Positions 47,245-57,475 of a DNA stretch of 64,000 bases are shown here, piece after piece. The stretch is taken from contig NC_133101.1 of the NCBI RefSeq assembly GCF_022965805.1, positions 930,001-994,000 on the forward strand, written 5' to 3'. The DNA comes from Primulina eburnea. Lineage: Eukaryota > Streptophyta > Magnoliopsida > Lamiales > Gesneriaceae. Numbering within the stretch: position 1 is the first letter of the stretch; each line of letters begins with the position of its first letter. The translations under genes were made by a program, and so were the position numbers. The notes beneath the pieces are model-generated. The model made no database searches. It saw only the letters and a program-made list of their open reading frames with translations, and was not told the DNA's origin.

Positions 47245-49804
47245 ATGTTCGTAGAAAAAGACCCCAGCATAAAACTTTTTGGTAAGACCATTGAACTACC
47301 GGAGGCGGCGGCAGTTCCAGCGGTAACGTCTTTGCCTATTCCAACTCACCCCTTTGTTGCTGCTGAAGAGGATGGCTCTCACCAAGATCCCCCTTGTTCT
47401 TCTGATTCTATGCTTTGAATATAGGAACTTGGATTTAGATGCAGAGGAACAAGAATCAGCCAAGGTATGAATTGGAAGACGACCCTTTTCTTGATTTGTG
47501 TGAAATATAATGGGTCCGTTTTAGTTTTGGTTGTTTTGCTAGATTTTGTGGACTTCCAGGAGTAGGTTCCTGCTTAAACTTTCGTTTAGGTAAGCTTGAT
47601 ACTGTAGTTTGTAGAAGTAAAATGATTTTAATGTTAGGATTGATGTGAAAGCTTTTGCTTGATGCCATTTTAGGATGTGTAATTGGAACTTAGTTTGTGA
47701 CGGTAGTTTTATGATTTTGGTATGAAGAATTATTTGGTTGAGCCAGGAAGTTGAGCGATTTATTATTGCTTAAAAGGGAGCTGGAGTTTTGATTAGGATA
47801 GGTAGAGCGATAGGTTTTAAGGACTTTGATAATGAAATTTTACTCGTGGCAATCCGGATTTTCTTTATTTGTACTTGGAAGATGTCAGTATTTCTCTGCA
47901 AAAGCCACTTTTTCCCAAAAATAAACCTTCAAGAATGGAGCTGGAACATTTACTGTAGATTTATTCATGGAAATCACTTCTATGATTGAAAACTAAAAGG
48001 TTCCAAGAAAATATTCCATGCTTCATAGTTCATATTGTTGCGTAACAAATGGTTGAATTGATTCTTATCGAGACTAACCCGTGAATCTTCGCTTCATGGA
48101 TAGATAACTTGAGTTTGCTTTTGTATCTACAGTATACGGTTTGAGGAGTTTCAATTTACTTCTTGTCTAAGGTCAATGTGTCCCGGAATTCTTGTTGTTT
48201 GGCTTAAATGATTGACACATAAGGGTGGATTTAGCAATTTGGGAGAAGGGGAGACAAAATGAAGAGGGGAATGGCTCATTAGTCATTACATTCTTTTGAC
48301 TTATAGTTTTTAAAAAAGATTACAATTAAATTGAATGTCTCGCCTGAGTTTCAACCTATCCTTGTACATGATGGTAGTTGCGTCATGGCGTATTTCTTGC
48401 AATATATATTATTATATGGAATTAGAAGAAAAAAAATTCCATACATCTCTCTAATGGATGATCATTATGAGCATGCAGAGTCTAACAGACACAAAACAAG
48501 ATGCAGCGAAAGATGGAGATCTAGGCCAACCTTTGATGTCAGAGGAATTAAGAGATTCTAACAGGATCCCACCAATAACTGAGGACTCGATGACACCTTC
48601 TGCTGATGACGGTGCTGTGGCTATGAAAACCTCGAAAACTGAAGAAGACCAGAGTGGGTCAGGTAATTCACAGGATAAAACCTTAAAGAAGCCAGACAAG
48701 ATACTTCCATGCCCACGATGTAATAGCATGGATACAAAATTTTGTTATTTCAATAATTACAATGTCAACCAGCCTAGGCATTTCTGCAAGAATTGTCACC
48801 GATACTGGACAGCTGGTGGGACAATGAGGAATGTTCCAGTAGGTGCTGGCCGCCGTAAGAACAAGAACACTGTGTCCCAGTTCCGACATCTAACTGTTCA
48901 AGAAGCTATTCAGAGTGCCCAAGTGGATATAACAAATGTAATTCACCCCGCCGTTCTGAACCCCAATGACAGCACTGTCCTTACATTTAATTCAGATGCA
49001 CCTCTATGTGAATCAATGGCCTCAGCTTTGAATATTGCCGATGAGTCAATCATTAACAGTACAAGAAATGGATTCCACATAGCTGAAGTGAATATATCTG
49101 TTTCTCATGTAAGTAAAGTGAACCAAGATGATCCATCGGTTGGAACTTTCGCTAGTACTGCAAGTTCAACGGGTGACAGGAGTAAATCTATAGTGCCAGA
49201 ATCGACCTCAAATTTTCCTCCTGTTCCTCCACGAGTACCATGCTTTCCTGGAGCCCCCTGGCCTTTCTCATGGCACTCTGATCCTTGGAGCTCTCCAACA
49301 TCTCCACCTACTTTCAGTCCTGCTAGTTTTCCCGTGCCATTCTTTTCTACTACACTACCATATTGGGGTTGTGCTATACCCAGTACATGGAATGTTCCTT
49401 GGGTTTTTCCACCAATGCCTACCGCCATTCGATGCGACACACCTCGAAGTTCCACTGATCCAAATTCCCCTACTCTGGGGAAACATTCGAGGGATGACAA
49501 CCTTCTAAAATCGCCAAATGGAGATGAGGCAGAGACACAAAAAAAGAGCAGTTCTGAAAAGAGTCTGTGGATTCCGAAAACGTTGCGAATTGATGACCCA
49601 GAGGAAGCGGCAAAAAGTTCTATATGGGAAACATTGGGGATAAAACATGACTCTGTTGGTTCTCCAGGTGGATCTCGACTTTTCAAGCCCTTCCGAAGCC
49701 AATCAAAAAGTAATGAAAAATCTAATGTTCTTGAATCCTCTTCAGTATTACATGCCAATCCAGCAGCACTGTCCAGGGTGTTGACCTTTCAGGAGAGCTC
49801 GTGA
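47245..49804 (+). CDS. Cycling Dof factor (CDF-type Dof transcription factor), frameshifted in exon 1 here
   Basis: Exon 1 (47245-47464) opens [20 protein letters not shown], the N-terminal motif of CDF proteins. Read literally it hits TGA at 47417. Removing one T from the run at 47414-47416 restores an open frame (...DAEEQESAK) to a donor at 47465 in phase 0. Exon 2 (48479-49804) carries the Dof finger ([40 protein letters not shown]) near 48705-48870. The CDF C-terminal motif ([20 protein letters not shown]) is near 49560-49620, and the gene ends [11 protein letters not shown]. Corrected length is 514 residues. CDFs bind AAAG and repress CONSTANS-type genes; FKF1/GIGANTEA mark them for degradation. 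Gene order suggests the At1g69570 (CDF5) ortholog; the sequence also resembles CDF2/CDF3. The family call is firm. Confidence 0.9.
47465..48478 (+). other. CDF intron (1014 bp)
   Basis: Starts GTATGA and ends GCATGCAG. It joins exon 1 and exon 2 in phase 0 after the single-base correction. No gene lies within it. Confidence 0.7.
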
Positions 49805-50090
49805 GCTTGTCCATCTCGAACTCCATGCATCACACAAGCTCAAGTTGAATGAAATCGATAGATTAGATTGCAGTGGTAGTTCGTCTTCGTCTTTTAGCTC
49901 GCTTTCATAGTGTTTGTGCATAATTTTATGAGATACTTAAGAGCTAGAATGGTATATGTGATTGAGTGTAAAATGCGTAAAAATAAAGAGCAACGTTGAG
50001 AATTTTATCTTATGCCTTATCAGGTCATCTCAGAATGCATCTTCTTCTTGGATGAGATTTCTTTGATTTTTGTGGTCTATGTTTGAGCAA

Positions 50091-50286
50091 AGTGAGTGTT
50101 TTTTAAATTTAGGCCAATCTCTTGAAATTTCGGATTTTTATAGGATAAATAGTTTGAAGCACTTTAACTAATTTAAATACTTAGCAAAAGTGAGTGTTTT
50201 TTAAATTTAGGCCAATCTCTTGAAATTTCGGATTTTTATAGGATAAATAGTTTGAAGCACTTTAACTAATTTAAAATACTTAGCAA
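50091..50286. repeat. Near-perfect tandem duplication of 98 bp
   Basis: Two adjacent copies, each starting AGTGAGTGTTTTTTAAATTT and ending ACTAATTTAAA(A)TACTTAGCAAA, differ only by one or two A insertions. They lie about 290 bp after the CDF stop codon. Confidence 0.9.
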
Positions 50287-52096
50287 AAATTTCTTAATAT
50301 CCCCAAAATTTTCAATATAATATGATATTTCGTTTTAAATTTTCCAATATCAAATTAGTGAAGGGAATAGATTAATCCAAATTGTCTATTCCATTACTTT
50401 TCTAACGCCTGATAGCCCTTTTGACTTCAACAAATTTTTAATATTTTTGAAATTTCCATAATTTTTCCTATGAAAATAATGAAACCAATTATTTTCTCGA
50501 AATTTTACATAAATCAAGAATTCCAAGCTTACCAAGATACTGATATTAAATACCTTTGTGCTTTGGAGTTTGAAGTCAACTCTCACCATTTCGGTCCTGT
50601 TATAACATGGAAAGCAACGTAACTTGAGTCACCTCAGATTTGAACCTTAATATATTATTTTAGAAATCTTCTATGACATTTCCATGTTACACCAATAAAT
50701 TAATTATCACATGTATCATAAAATTGATTTTCTAAATGTGCCATAATCATAAATTTATTCCACCTATAAAAACTCTACACTTGTCCATGTTAGATTTTTT
50801 CCAATTTTCAGGACATGTTTTGCTCTCTTTGATCCATGTTCTGTCGAATTTTTGGGTAATTAATGATCTAGTAGTTTTTCAGTGAGACGGTCTTTCAGAT
50901 CTTTATTCATGAGATGAGTCACTATGTCCATATTTACGTTAAAAATAATACTTTAGTATAAAAAGTAATAATTTTCATAAATAACACAACTATGATATAC
51001 ATATCACAAAATTGACCCATGAGACCATCTTACTAGAGTTTTTGTGATGATCTAATAAGGTGTTAGATCAAATGGTATTTAGCTCGAAGTTTTAGATATA
51101 CAATTTCATTAGACATTATTTTCTTAAACATTGTCCCATATTTGGGATTATATGTATATATCGACCTTTTCAGATTCAAACTTGCAACGATATGAGATGT
51201 TATTTTTATTGGGGAGACCGTTAAATAACGAAAAACATCAAGGCCGGTTAAAAAAATCTAGAGTTAAATAACTAAGTAGCCCTTTTTATACATCGATCGA
51301 TTCTTATCCAACTAAAATTTGCTCAATTTACTTCTCAAATCGCTCGAACTTTTGCTCAAGCCAAGGTTTAGAGTCATACTCTCACAAATGTGCAAGAGAT
51401 TCAGGGTCGAGTCTTCGTCGCGTCTAAATAAAAAAAAATCGAGTCTTTCCCACCCAAAATAAAAATTAAAAATAAAATTAATAAATCGTTCGAATTTTTA
51501 GCATTATATATGTATATATATAAGTCAAAAGGACTTATATTCTTTTGCACTTGAAAATTAACTAAAAATGCACCATTATGCTTACATGGTGGACACGTTT
51601 GAGATTGATTTACGTGTAGCTTTTTGACTTTTTTCTTTCCCAAAAAAAAAAACATATTGATGAAATTATGTTAATCCTTCGTCAAATTCAAATCAGTATG
51701 CACGTTGTTGGGTTTTGGAGCTCGAAGTCAACTCTCACTTTAATAATAATAGTTGACTTTTTGTGACTAATGAATTAGTTGATATTTCTAGAATTTTCTA
51801 AAATAGATAAAGTTTCACGAAAATGTCAAAATTTAAGTTACTCGACATAACACCTTATTTTAAACCCTACTCCTCCATTGACCCCGAATTTGGGATAATT
51901 TTAAAAACCAGTGAGTAAATCAAAAAGTGAAAACCTAACAACCCATCACACGCATTAACCCGACGACTTCTAATATTAATTAATTGATTTGTTTTAGCCA
52001 AAAAATTTATTCGAGGTTATATAGAGGATCATGCTCAACTTCCATCCGCCAGTGAAATCAGAAGGCTTCCCATTACCAAAATTTCAAAGAAAAAAT
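50287..52096. other. Intergenic, no gene seen beyond the repeat copy
   Basis: AT-rich. Includes GAGACGG copy F, listed separately. An in-frame extension of the next gene to an earlier ATG at 52031 falls inside this stretch. Confidence 0.4.
50877..51046 (-). repeat. GAGACGGTCTCAC repeat, copy F (decayed)
   Basis: Recognisable order of blocks (GTGAGACGGTCTTTCAGATC, AAAAATAATACTTTAGTATA, TTGACCCATGAGACCATCTT), but many substitutions. It is the most diverged of the clear copies. Confidence 0.55.
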
Positions 52097-52566
52097 ATGG
52101 GCAAACTTTATTTTACTAGGGTTCTTCTTCTCTCGGTCTTTTTTGTCACCCTTATCTCCAATGGTAGCAAAACTATTTCTTTCTTTTCTTCGTTTGCGGC
52201 CACTGATCTGATCTGATCTCTGTTTTTTTTTATAATGCGTGATAAATGATATGTAATGAATTTAATTATTATTGGAATAGGGTTTTCGAGAGAAATGGCG
52301 GATTACTATGGTCGAGAAGAAGTTGTGAATGCTTCCGTGGAACAGGTTTCATCTACATTCTTGCCATTTTTAGTTATTTTACTTTTATATATTTTGAGAT
52401 TCATTCCTTTTTTTTATACATATATATAAAATCTAAATTTATGAAATTATTTCAGGAGAATTTAAGGGAAATAGAGTTGGATTACGTGTACGCAGGGCCA
52501 AACTTCAATTCAAAATCGAGCTTTATTTTGCCTCCTACTGCTCCACCCCCTGGATTAGGGTTTTGA
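52097..52566 (+). CDS. Short secreted protein, possible peptide-hormone precursor
   Basis: Three small exons, 52097-52163, 52281-52345 and 52456-52566, all with GT/AG borders and consistent phase, give 80 residues. The start at 52097 (MGKLYFTRVLLLSVFFVTLI) makes a classic signal peptide ending near residue 22. An earlier in-frame ATG at 52031 would add 22 residues and bury it, so I prefer the later start. The middle is acidic (REMADYYGREEVVNASVEQ). The end is ELDYVYAGPNFNSKSSFILP followed by Pro/Gly residues. An acidic-Asp-Tyr block followed by G-P-N near the C-terminus recalls tyrosine-sulfated peptide precursors such as PSY, but the match is loose. It is not CLE, RGF or CEP by motif. The structure is fairly convincing; the function is unknown. 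Confidence 0.6.
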
Positions 52567-53090
52567 TTAATGCAGAGCTTCACTCAAGAATCTGAATCGG
52601 AGGTGGTTTAAGTAATGATAAAATATTGGATGAAACGATAATAAGAAAATTAGTTTGCATAAAATTTAGATATTATGATTTATATTTTTATCTATTCACA
52701 AAGTGAGAAAAAAGTTTCGTAGAGCGTAGGTTTTCGCGTTTTTTGTGTTTTTGTTTTCTCTATCTCCTTTGCTTATATTCATGACTTTTATTATATAATT
52801 ATTAATGTGATTTTTTAAGAGACGTATCGTACATATATAAACTCGTGGCAATATGCGTGGTATATATAAACTTTATATGAAATGTTATTTAAGTTTACAT
52901 GATATATATCAACTAGTCCATAATCTAAAATGATATCAAAAACCAGGCTAACCGTTATGTGTTGCATTTCTCTAATGAGATATATGTTTATGTTTAGTAA
53001 ACTCTACGTTCCAAATGTTTATTCATAACATGAAGAAATGTGTTAGATATATTATATTATGATAATTAAGTTCTTGAGATATATATATAT
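52567..53090. other. 3' flank of the small secreted-protein gene
   Basis: AT-rich probable 3' UTR and spacer leading into a TA-rich tract; nothing else seen. Confidence 0.45.
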
Positions 53091-53093
53091 AGA

Positions 53094-53264
53094 GCAATGA
53101 CACCCTGCACACTCTTTTCCTGCACACCTGTGGGCGTCTGCCTACGTGGCACACCCACAACCACACAAAATTTTTTGTTTTGTTTTTTTTTAAAAAAACT
53201 GACCAATCATGCACTGCCACGTAGGCGGTGCTCATGATACCCTGCACACCTGGTGTGCAGGGTA
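53094..53264. mobile_element. Small MITE-like element with CCCTGCACAC ends
   Basis: The left end reads ATGACACCCTGCACAC and the right end carries the inverse, GTGTGCAGGGTA. Near the right end TACCCTGCACACC and its exact complement form a 27-base palindrome with a single central T (53238-53264). It sits between TA-dinucleotide tracts, which suggests insertion into a TA repeat but hides any duplication. Confidence 0.5.
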
Positions 53265-53270
53265 ACAAAT

Positions 53271-53292
53271 TCGTATATATATATATATTATA

Positions 53293-53348
<56 letters not shown>
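53271..53348. repeat. TA microsatellite
   Basis: Nearly uninterrupted TA dinucleotides for about 78 bases, with two short interruptions at the start. Confidence 0.95.
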
Positions 53349-53351
<3 letters not shown>

Positions 53352-53385
53352 CTTAGACAAGGAAATATGTGTCATATGTTCCAAG

Positions 53386-53567
53386 AGTGAGTCTCATGTG
53401 AGACCGTCTCACGGATCATAATCTGTGAGACGGGTCAACCCTACCCATATTCACACTAAAAAGTAATACTATTAGCATAAAAAGTGATACTTTTTCATGG
53501 GTGACCCAAATAAGAGATCCGTCTCACAAATAATACCCGTGAGACCGTCTCACACAAGTTTTTGCCA
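53386..53567 (-). repeat. GAGACGGTCTCAC repeat, copy G
   Basis: Well-preserved reverse copy: GTCTCATGTGAGACCGTCTC at one end and GTGAGACCGTCTCACACAAG at the other. It abuts the TRIM-like element at 53568. Confidence 0.8.
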
Positions 53568-53930
53568 TGTTCCAAATTGGTTGGATTAAGTTCTTTGGAG
53601 TTATATATATGTACTTGGACACTTTTTCTTCCTCGAGCTAACTTTTGCAATGAATTTAGGTTCAAATTCATAATTTTAATATGGTATCAGAGCACAGACT
53701 CAACGTTATGTATTGGATCGCATATATAAGACACACGCCAGAATGTTTTATAAACTTCACACTCTGGATTTTTATTTTCGGGCACTATTTTTGGGCATGA
53801 AAGGGAGTGTTAGATGTCGCACATCAGATTGATTAATTTTTTTAGAGTTGTATTTATGTAATTGGACAATCCTTCTTTCTTGAACTAGTTTTTAATTTGG
53901 AGTGAAATTAGATTCAAATCCACCATTAGC
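53568..53930 (+). mobile_element. TRIM-type miniature retrotransposon
   Basis: Order of parts: LTR 1 (53568-about 53681, starts TGTTCCAAATTGG), a primer-binding site TGGTATCAGAGC at 53682-53693 complementary to initiator tRNA-Met, about 100 bp of non-coding interior, a purine run GAAAGGGAG (53799-53807), then LTR 2 from 53808 (TGTTAGATGTCGCACATCAG). The LTRs share the TTGGACAATCCTTCTTTCTT-GAACTAG order, although they have diverged. The lack of any coding room makes it a TRIM. Confidence 0.65.
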
Positions 53931-54644
53931 CATAGGATTTTCCCCACCGAGCATGTCAAAATATCTTTCTCTGAGGATATTTCCTCAATTAACCATAATT
54001 ATTGTAGATAACCCTAATATTCGGGCACAGATTTCTCATTTCTCAAACTAATTCTGGATGCATCTTATGTATCGCTGACTGAACGTGAATGCTTTACGGA
54101 GTTGCTCCTGAGTCCTGATAAGTTGTTTTGGACTTTTCAGAAATTGGACTTAAAAAATATACGGGCTTAGGGAAAAAAACATCTTTAAACGAAAGAATAG
54201 GGCCCATATATTTCACCCATTTTATTTTCTAAGAATTCATCCGTTCTTTATTAGTTACTAGCAATCACGCAACGCGAATTTATCCAAAAATAATTTGATA
54301 GCTTAATTAGTTAGAAACCGAAAAAATAAATATAGTTATAAATGGTAAATAATAAATTTATTGAAATATGAAAGAAAAAACATTATTGTTCATCTACTAA
54401 AATGACCAAGATAGTTATTCTAAATATAAAGGGTTGATGCATTATTATATAGTATAAAATACTAGTGTCCACTAGAATTTTTCCGCTATATATTATCTTC
54501 TTAACAAAATAGAAAAACAAAATTTGTAAAATTAAAAACGTTCTGAGTTTTAGTTAGTTTTATCAAAAAAATTACATAAAATCAATTTGTTATGCACAAA
54601 AGCCTATATATGAGATTTTGGTGATTGAAAAAATTCATCAATCT

Positions 54645-54790
54645 TTATCTCTGAGACGGGTCAACCTTAGCGATATTCACACTAAAAAATAATAGTCTAG
54701 CATAAAAAGTAATATTTTTGCATGAATGACTCAAAAAAATATCCGTCTCACAAAATACGACCCGTGAGACCGTCGCACATAGGTTTTTAC
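54645..54790 (-). repeat. GAGACGGTCTCAC repeat, copy H (truncated)
   Basis: Reverse copy lacking its outer first block; the core TCTAGCATAAAAAGTAATAT and the end CGACCCGTGAGACCGTCGCA remain. Confidence 0.65.
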
Positions 54791-54878
54791 ACAAGATATT
54801 AATGTAATTATACTGTTCAAAATTGTTATCTCACGAGGAATGATAATGTACAGCCTAGTTAGAGTTGTTATATAATTG

Positions 54879-54987
54879 TTGACTTCAGGAAAATAGCAGC
54901 CAAAAAGTCTTGGTCAAATTAACCCAATATATTAAAAAAGGTAATTTCCACGATGATGTAACATCAATCTGAATTCTCCTTTTGACC
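54879..54987 (+). promoter_or_regulatory. Cluster of three W-box cores upstream of the CML gene
   Basis: TTGACT at 54879-54884, GGTCAA (reverse TTGACC) at 54912-54917, and TTGACC at 54982-54987. They lie about 200-310 bp upstream of the TATA box. W-boxes bind WRKY factors; regulation by them here is inference. Confidence 0.45.
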
Positions 54988-55191
54988 AAGTAAGGTGGCT
55001 ACCAAGACGCACTCAATTCCTCGAAATGTCTTGTAAAAGGCGCAGTCGCTACGAGAAATTTCCCGCACATTCTTCATTCCCGGAACGTGGCGCCATCCAA
55101 CGAATAAATGACACGCACTCACCACGAAACTTCCTCCACGTTGAAAATACTACCAAAGTTCCAAGATTTTGAGCCACTCCTCCCTACACTA

Positions 55192-55199
55192 TATATAAA
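55192..55199 (+). promoter_or_regulatory. TATA box of the CML gene
   Basis: TATATAAA lies 126-133 bp upstream of the start codon and is followed by a leader of plausible length. Confidence 0.6.
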
Positions 55200-55324
55200 G
55201 AGAACCCCAGCATCAAATTCCCCAGAAAAAAATTCTACACAAGATTCATGCAAGAATAATTTATCTTTAATACTTATAAATATTTAGATTTCTCGTCGAT
55301 AGAAGAAAAATACTATTATTAGCC

Positions 55325-55945
55325 ATGTCTCTCGGTTATCTGAATCAATTTTCAATCGAGAATGTTTCTTTAAATTTTAAAAGCCTGCAGTTGATCACGT
55401 TGTTTACAGGATTGATATTTAACTTCCTCTTGGTTATATTCCTTGACAAGAAAAGAGTACGCATCTTTTTATTGGGATTTTTCCAGTCTGCAATCCGATC
55501 CCAGTTGTTAATGAATCACGAGGATTCCGAATCCAAACAGCGGGATGGAACAAAGAAGGGCGGGATCAACTCATCTGTCAAGAAACACAAAAGGGTCGAT
55601 CCAATCTTGCACGGAGGAGATGCAGAGGATATCGTCGTAGGAAGTTTAAGATTGATGAGCAATCCCGAAGAAGCAAGATTTGATGTGGAATCCCATGAAA
55701 TATTCAGCCTTTTCGAGGAGAAAGATCCGAGCCCGGATGAAGTGAAGGATGCTTTTGATGTGTTTGACTGTAACGGAGATGGGTTTATCGATCCAAAGGA
55801 CTTGCAGAAAGTTTTGTGTTCTCTGGGATTGGATAAAGGATTGGGGATGGATAGTTTCAAGAGGATGATCGATGTTTTCGACGAGAATGGAGATGGGAGA
55901 TTGGATTTCGAAGAATTTGTTAGATTCTTGGAGTTTAGTTTATGA
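55325..55945 (+). CDS. Calmodulin-like protein, membrane-anchored, CML45/46-like
   Basis: Single-exon gene of 206 residues. A hydrophobic segment at about residues 20-40 (LQLITLFTGLIFNFLLVIFL) followed by basic KKRVR suggests a membrane anchor. Two EF-hands lie in the C-terminal third. The loop at 148-159, DCNGDGFIDPKD, has Asp rather than the usual Glu at position 12. The loop at 186-197, DENGDGRLDFEE, is canonical. Plant proteins with this layout (long N-terminus, C-terminal EF pair) are named CML45, CML46 and similar and are linked to calcium signalling in defence. The upstream W-box cluster fits stress control, by inference. No lesion is seen. The EF-hand call is firm; the exact CML number is not. 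Confidence 0.88.
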   Translation: MSLGYLNQFSIENVSLNFKSLQLITLFTGLIFNFLLVIFLDKKRVRIFLLGFFQSAIRSQLLMNHEDSESKQRDGTKKGGINSSVKKHKRVDPILHGGDAEDIVVGSLRLMSNPEEARFDVESHEIFSLFEEKDPSPDEVKDAFDVFDCNGDGFIDPKDLQKVLCSLGLDKGLGMDSFKRMIDVFDENGDGRLDFEEFVRFLEFSL

Positions 55946-56246
55946 TGAGACATTCTTTGATTAACATTGTAAGAGAACTTTCAAATTGTGTGTTGTTAGA
56001 AGTTAGAGTTTACGGTGAAGCTTGATCTTTTTTACACAAGCAATTGGAGGTTGTGTGTTTGGTTGAGCTATTATAGTTTAATTAAAGCTAGAAGTTTCTT
56101 GAAATTCTCAGTCAATATATTCATGCAATTTTTTAAATACATAAAATAAATATTATACATGAAGATTTTCAATACACGATATTATACTTTGACATGGCTC
56201 GAATTCGTCTAATCTTACGTGGCTAGACGAATTCATAAGATTAGAC

Positions 56247-56248
<2 letters not shown>

Positions 56249-56320
<72 letters not shown>
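56249..56320. repeat. TA microsatellite
   Basis: About 70 bases of TA repeat directly next to the left LTR of the copia element. The repeated Ile-Tyr open frame it creates on the minus strand is not a gene. Confidence 0.95.
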
Positions 56321-56322
<2 letters not shown>

Positions 56323-56901
56323 CTGCACAATATATCATACGATAAAATACAATAAGCTTTCATAAAAAAACATTGAACTAAATGGTAAAAAAACACAGTA
56401 GATCAAAGCTTAAAATAAACCAAACCGAGGTCTGTACGAAGTATGTGCTTCGAGGATCGTCTTTGGATGTTTATTTCACAGGTTACAACGGAACAACCAG
56501 TAGTGACTTAGCACAAGGCACTACTACAGCGAACTGAAAACGTATTCTCACTTAATCACTAAAATTTAACGAAAAACAAATGGAAAGCTAAGAATATGAA
56601 ATGCAAGAAAATGCTTGAAAGAGATAAGATTTTCATGTATATAAAACGAGAAAATGAGCGCATTATTTATAGGAACTCAAAATGAACACCAAGAGTTATG
56701 CAAGATTAATTGACTCTTCTCATTAACTCAAAAAAATTAAGAGTCAAAAGTTTTTAATTAACTCAAACATATGGAAGTCAAAAGTCACTTCCACTATAAT
56801 GAGCCACAACTAATTCAAGAATGTAGAGAGCCAAAAGACATTTCCTTATTCATGAGGCATTATTTTTATTCAAATTATAAATTTGATTCAAATTTCCAAC
56901 A
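56323..56901 (-). repeat. 3' LTR of the copia element
   Basis: Minus-strand 3' LTR, about 579 bp, slightly eroded where it meets the TA microsatellite (TACTGCACAA instead of TGTTGCACAA). Confidence 0.75.
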
Positions 56902-57475
56902 ATTCTCCACATGAATGAAAATTGATACAAATCTTTGTGACAGAGTTCGACACTTGAATCCTGCATGAGATATGTATGAGTTACCCTTTGAACCTTCCCT
57001 TATGAATTATATTTTCTTTACTAGCTGACTAGTAGACATGATGTCCTTGAACTATTCTGCCGTTTATGTAAATTAAGATATACTTTACATAAGATTCTTA
57101 CTGATATTATTCGGTTATCATGATCGTATTCGTTTTGGTTATGAACACATGCCTGGTTCTGGGATAGGGTCTAGAATTGAGCAAAACAATTCTTTTGAAG
57201 CAGCCTCACTTCTCTCTCACATAGATGATTCAATATTCTTCTCATCAGAATCATTAAAAGCAGTAAGTTTATCCTCAACATTCATTGTTTCATAATAGGA
57301 ATGAACTAGGAATAACCCCCACAGTGATATACAAAATCAGTACTATTAGGTCATCCCATTGAACCTAGTTCTTGGTATCTCCAGCAGTGTAGATTGAGTT
57401 TTCCTTCACACCAGTTTATTCTATAGGCTTGATCCTCATTCCCCTTGATGATTTCGCAACTAATTCTCTGTTTAA

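Noticed and set aside
49105..49758. 217-codon open frame antisense to the CDF gene
   Set aside because: Shadow of the real CDF exon 2; no domain and no splice or start support.
55516..55953. 145-codon open frame antisense to the CML gene
   Set aside because: Shadow of the EF-hand gene; Ser-rich low-complexity translation.
56153..56338. Open frame of repeated Ile-Tyr on the minus strand
   Set aside because: It is a translation of the TA microsatellite.
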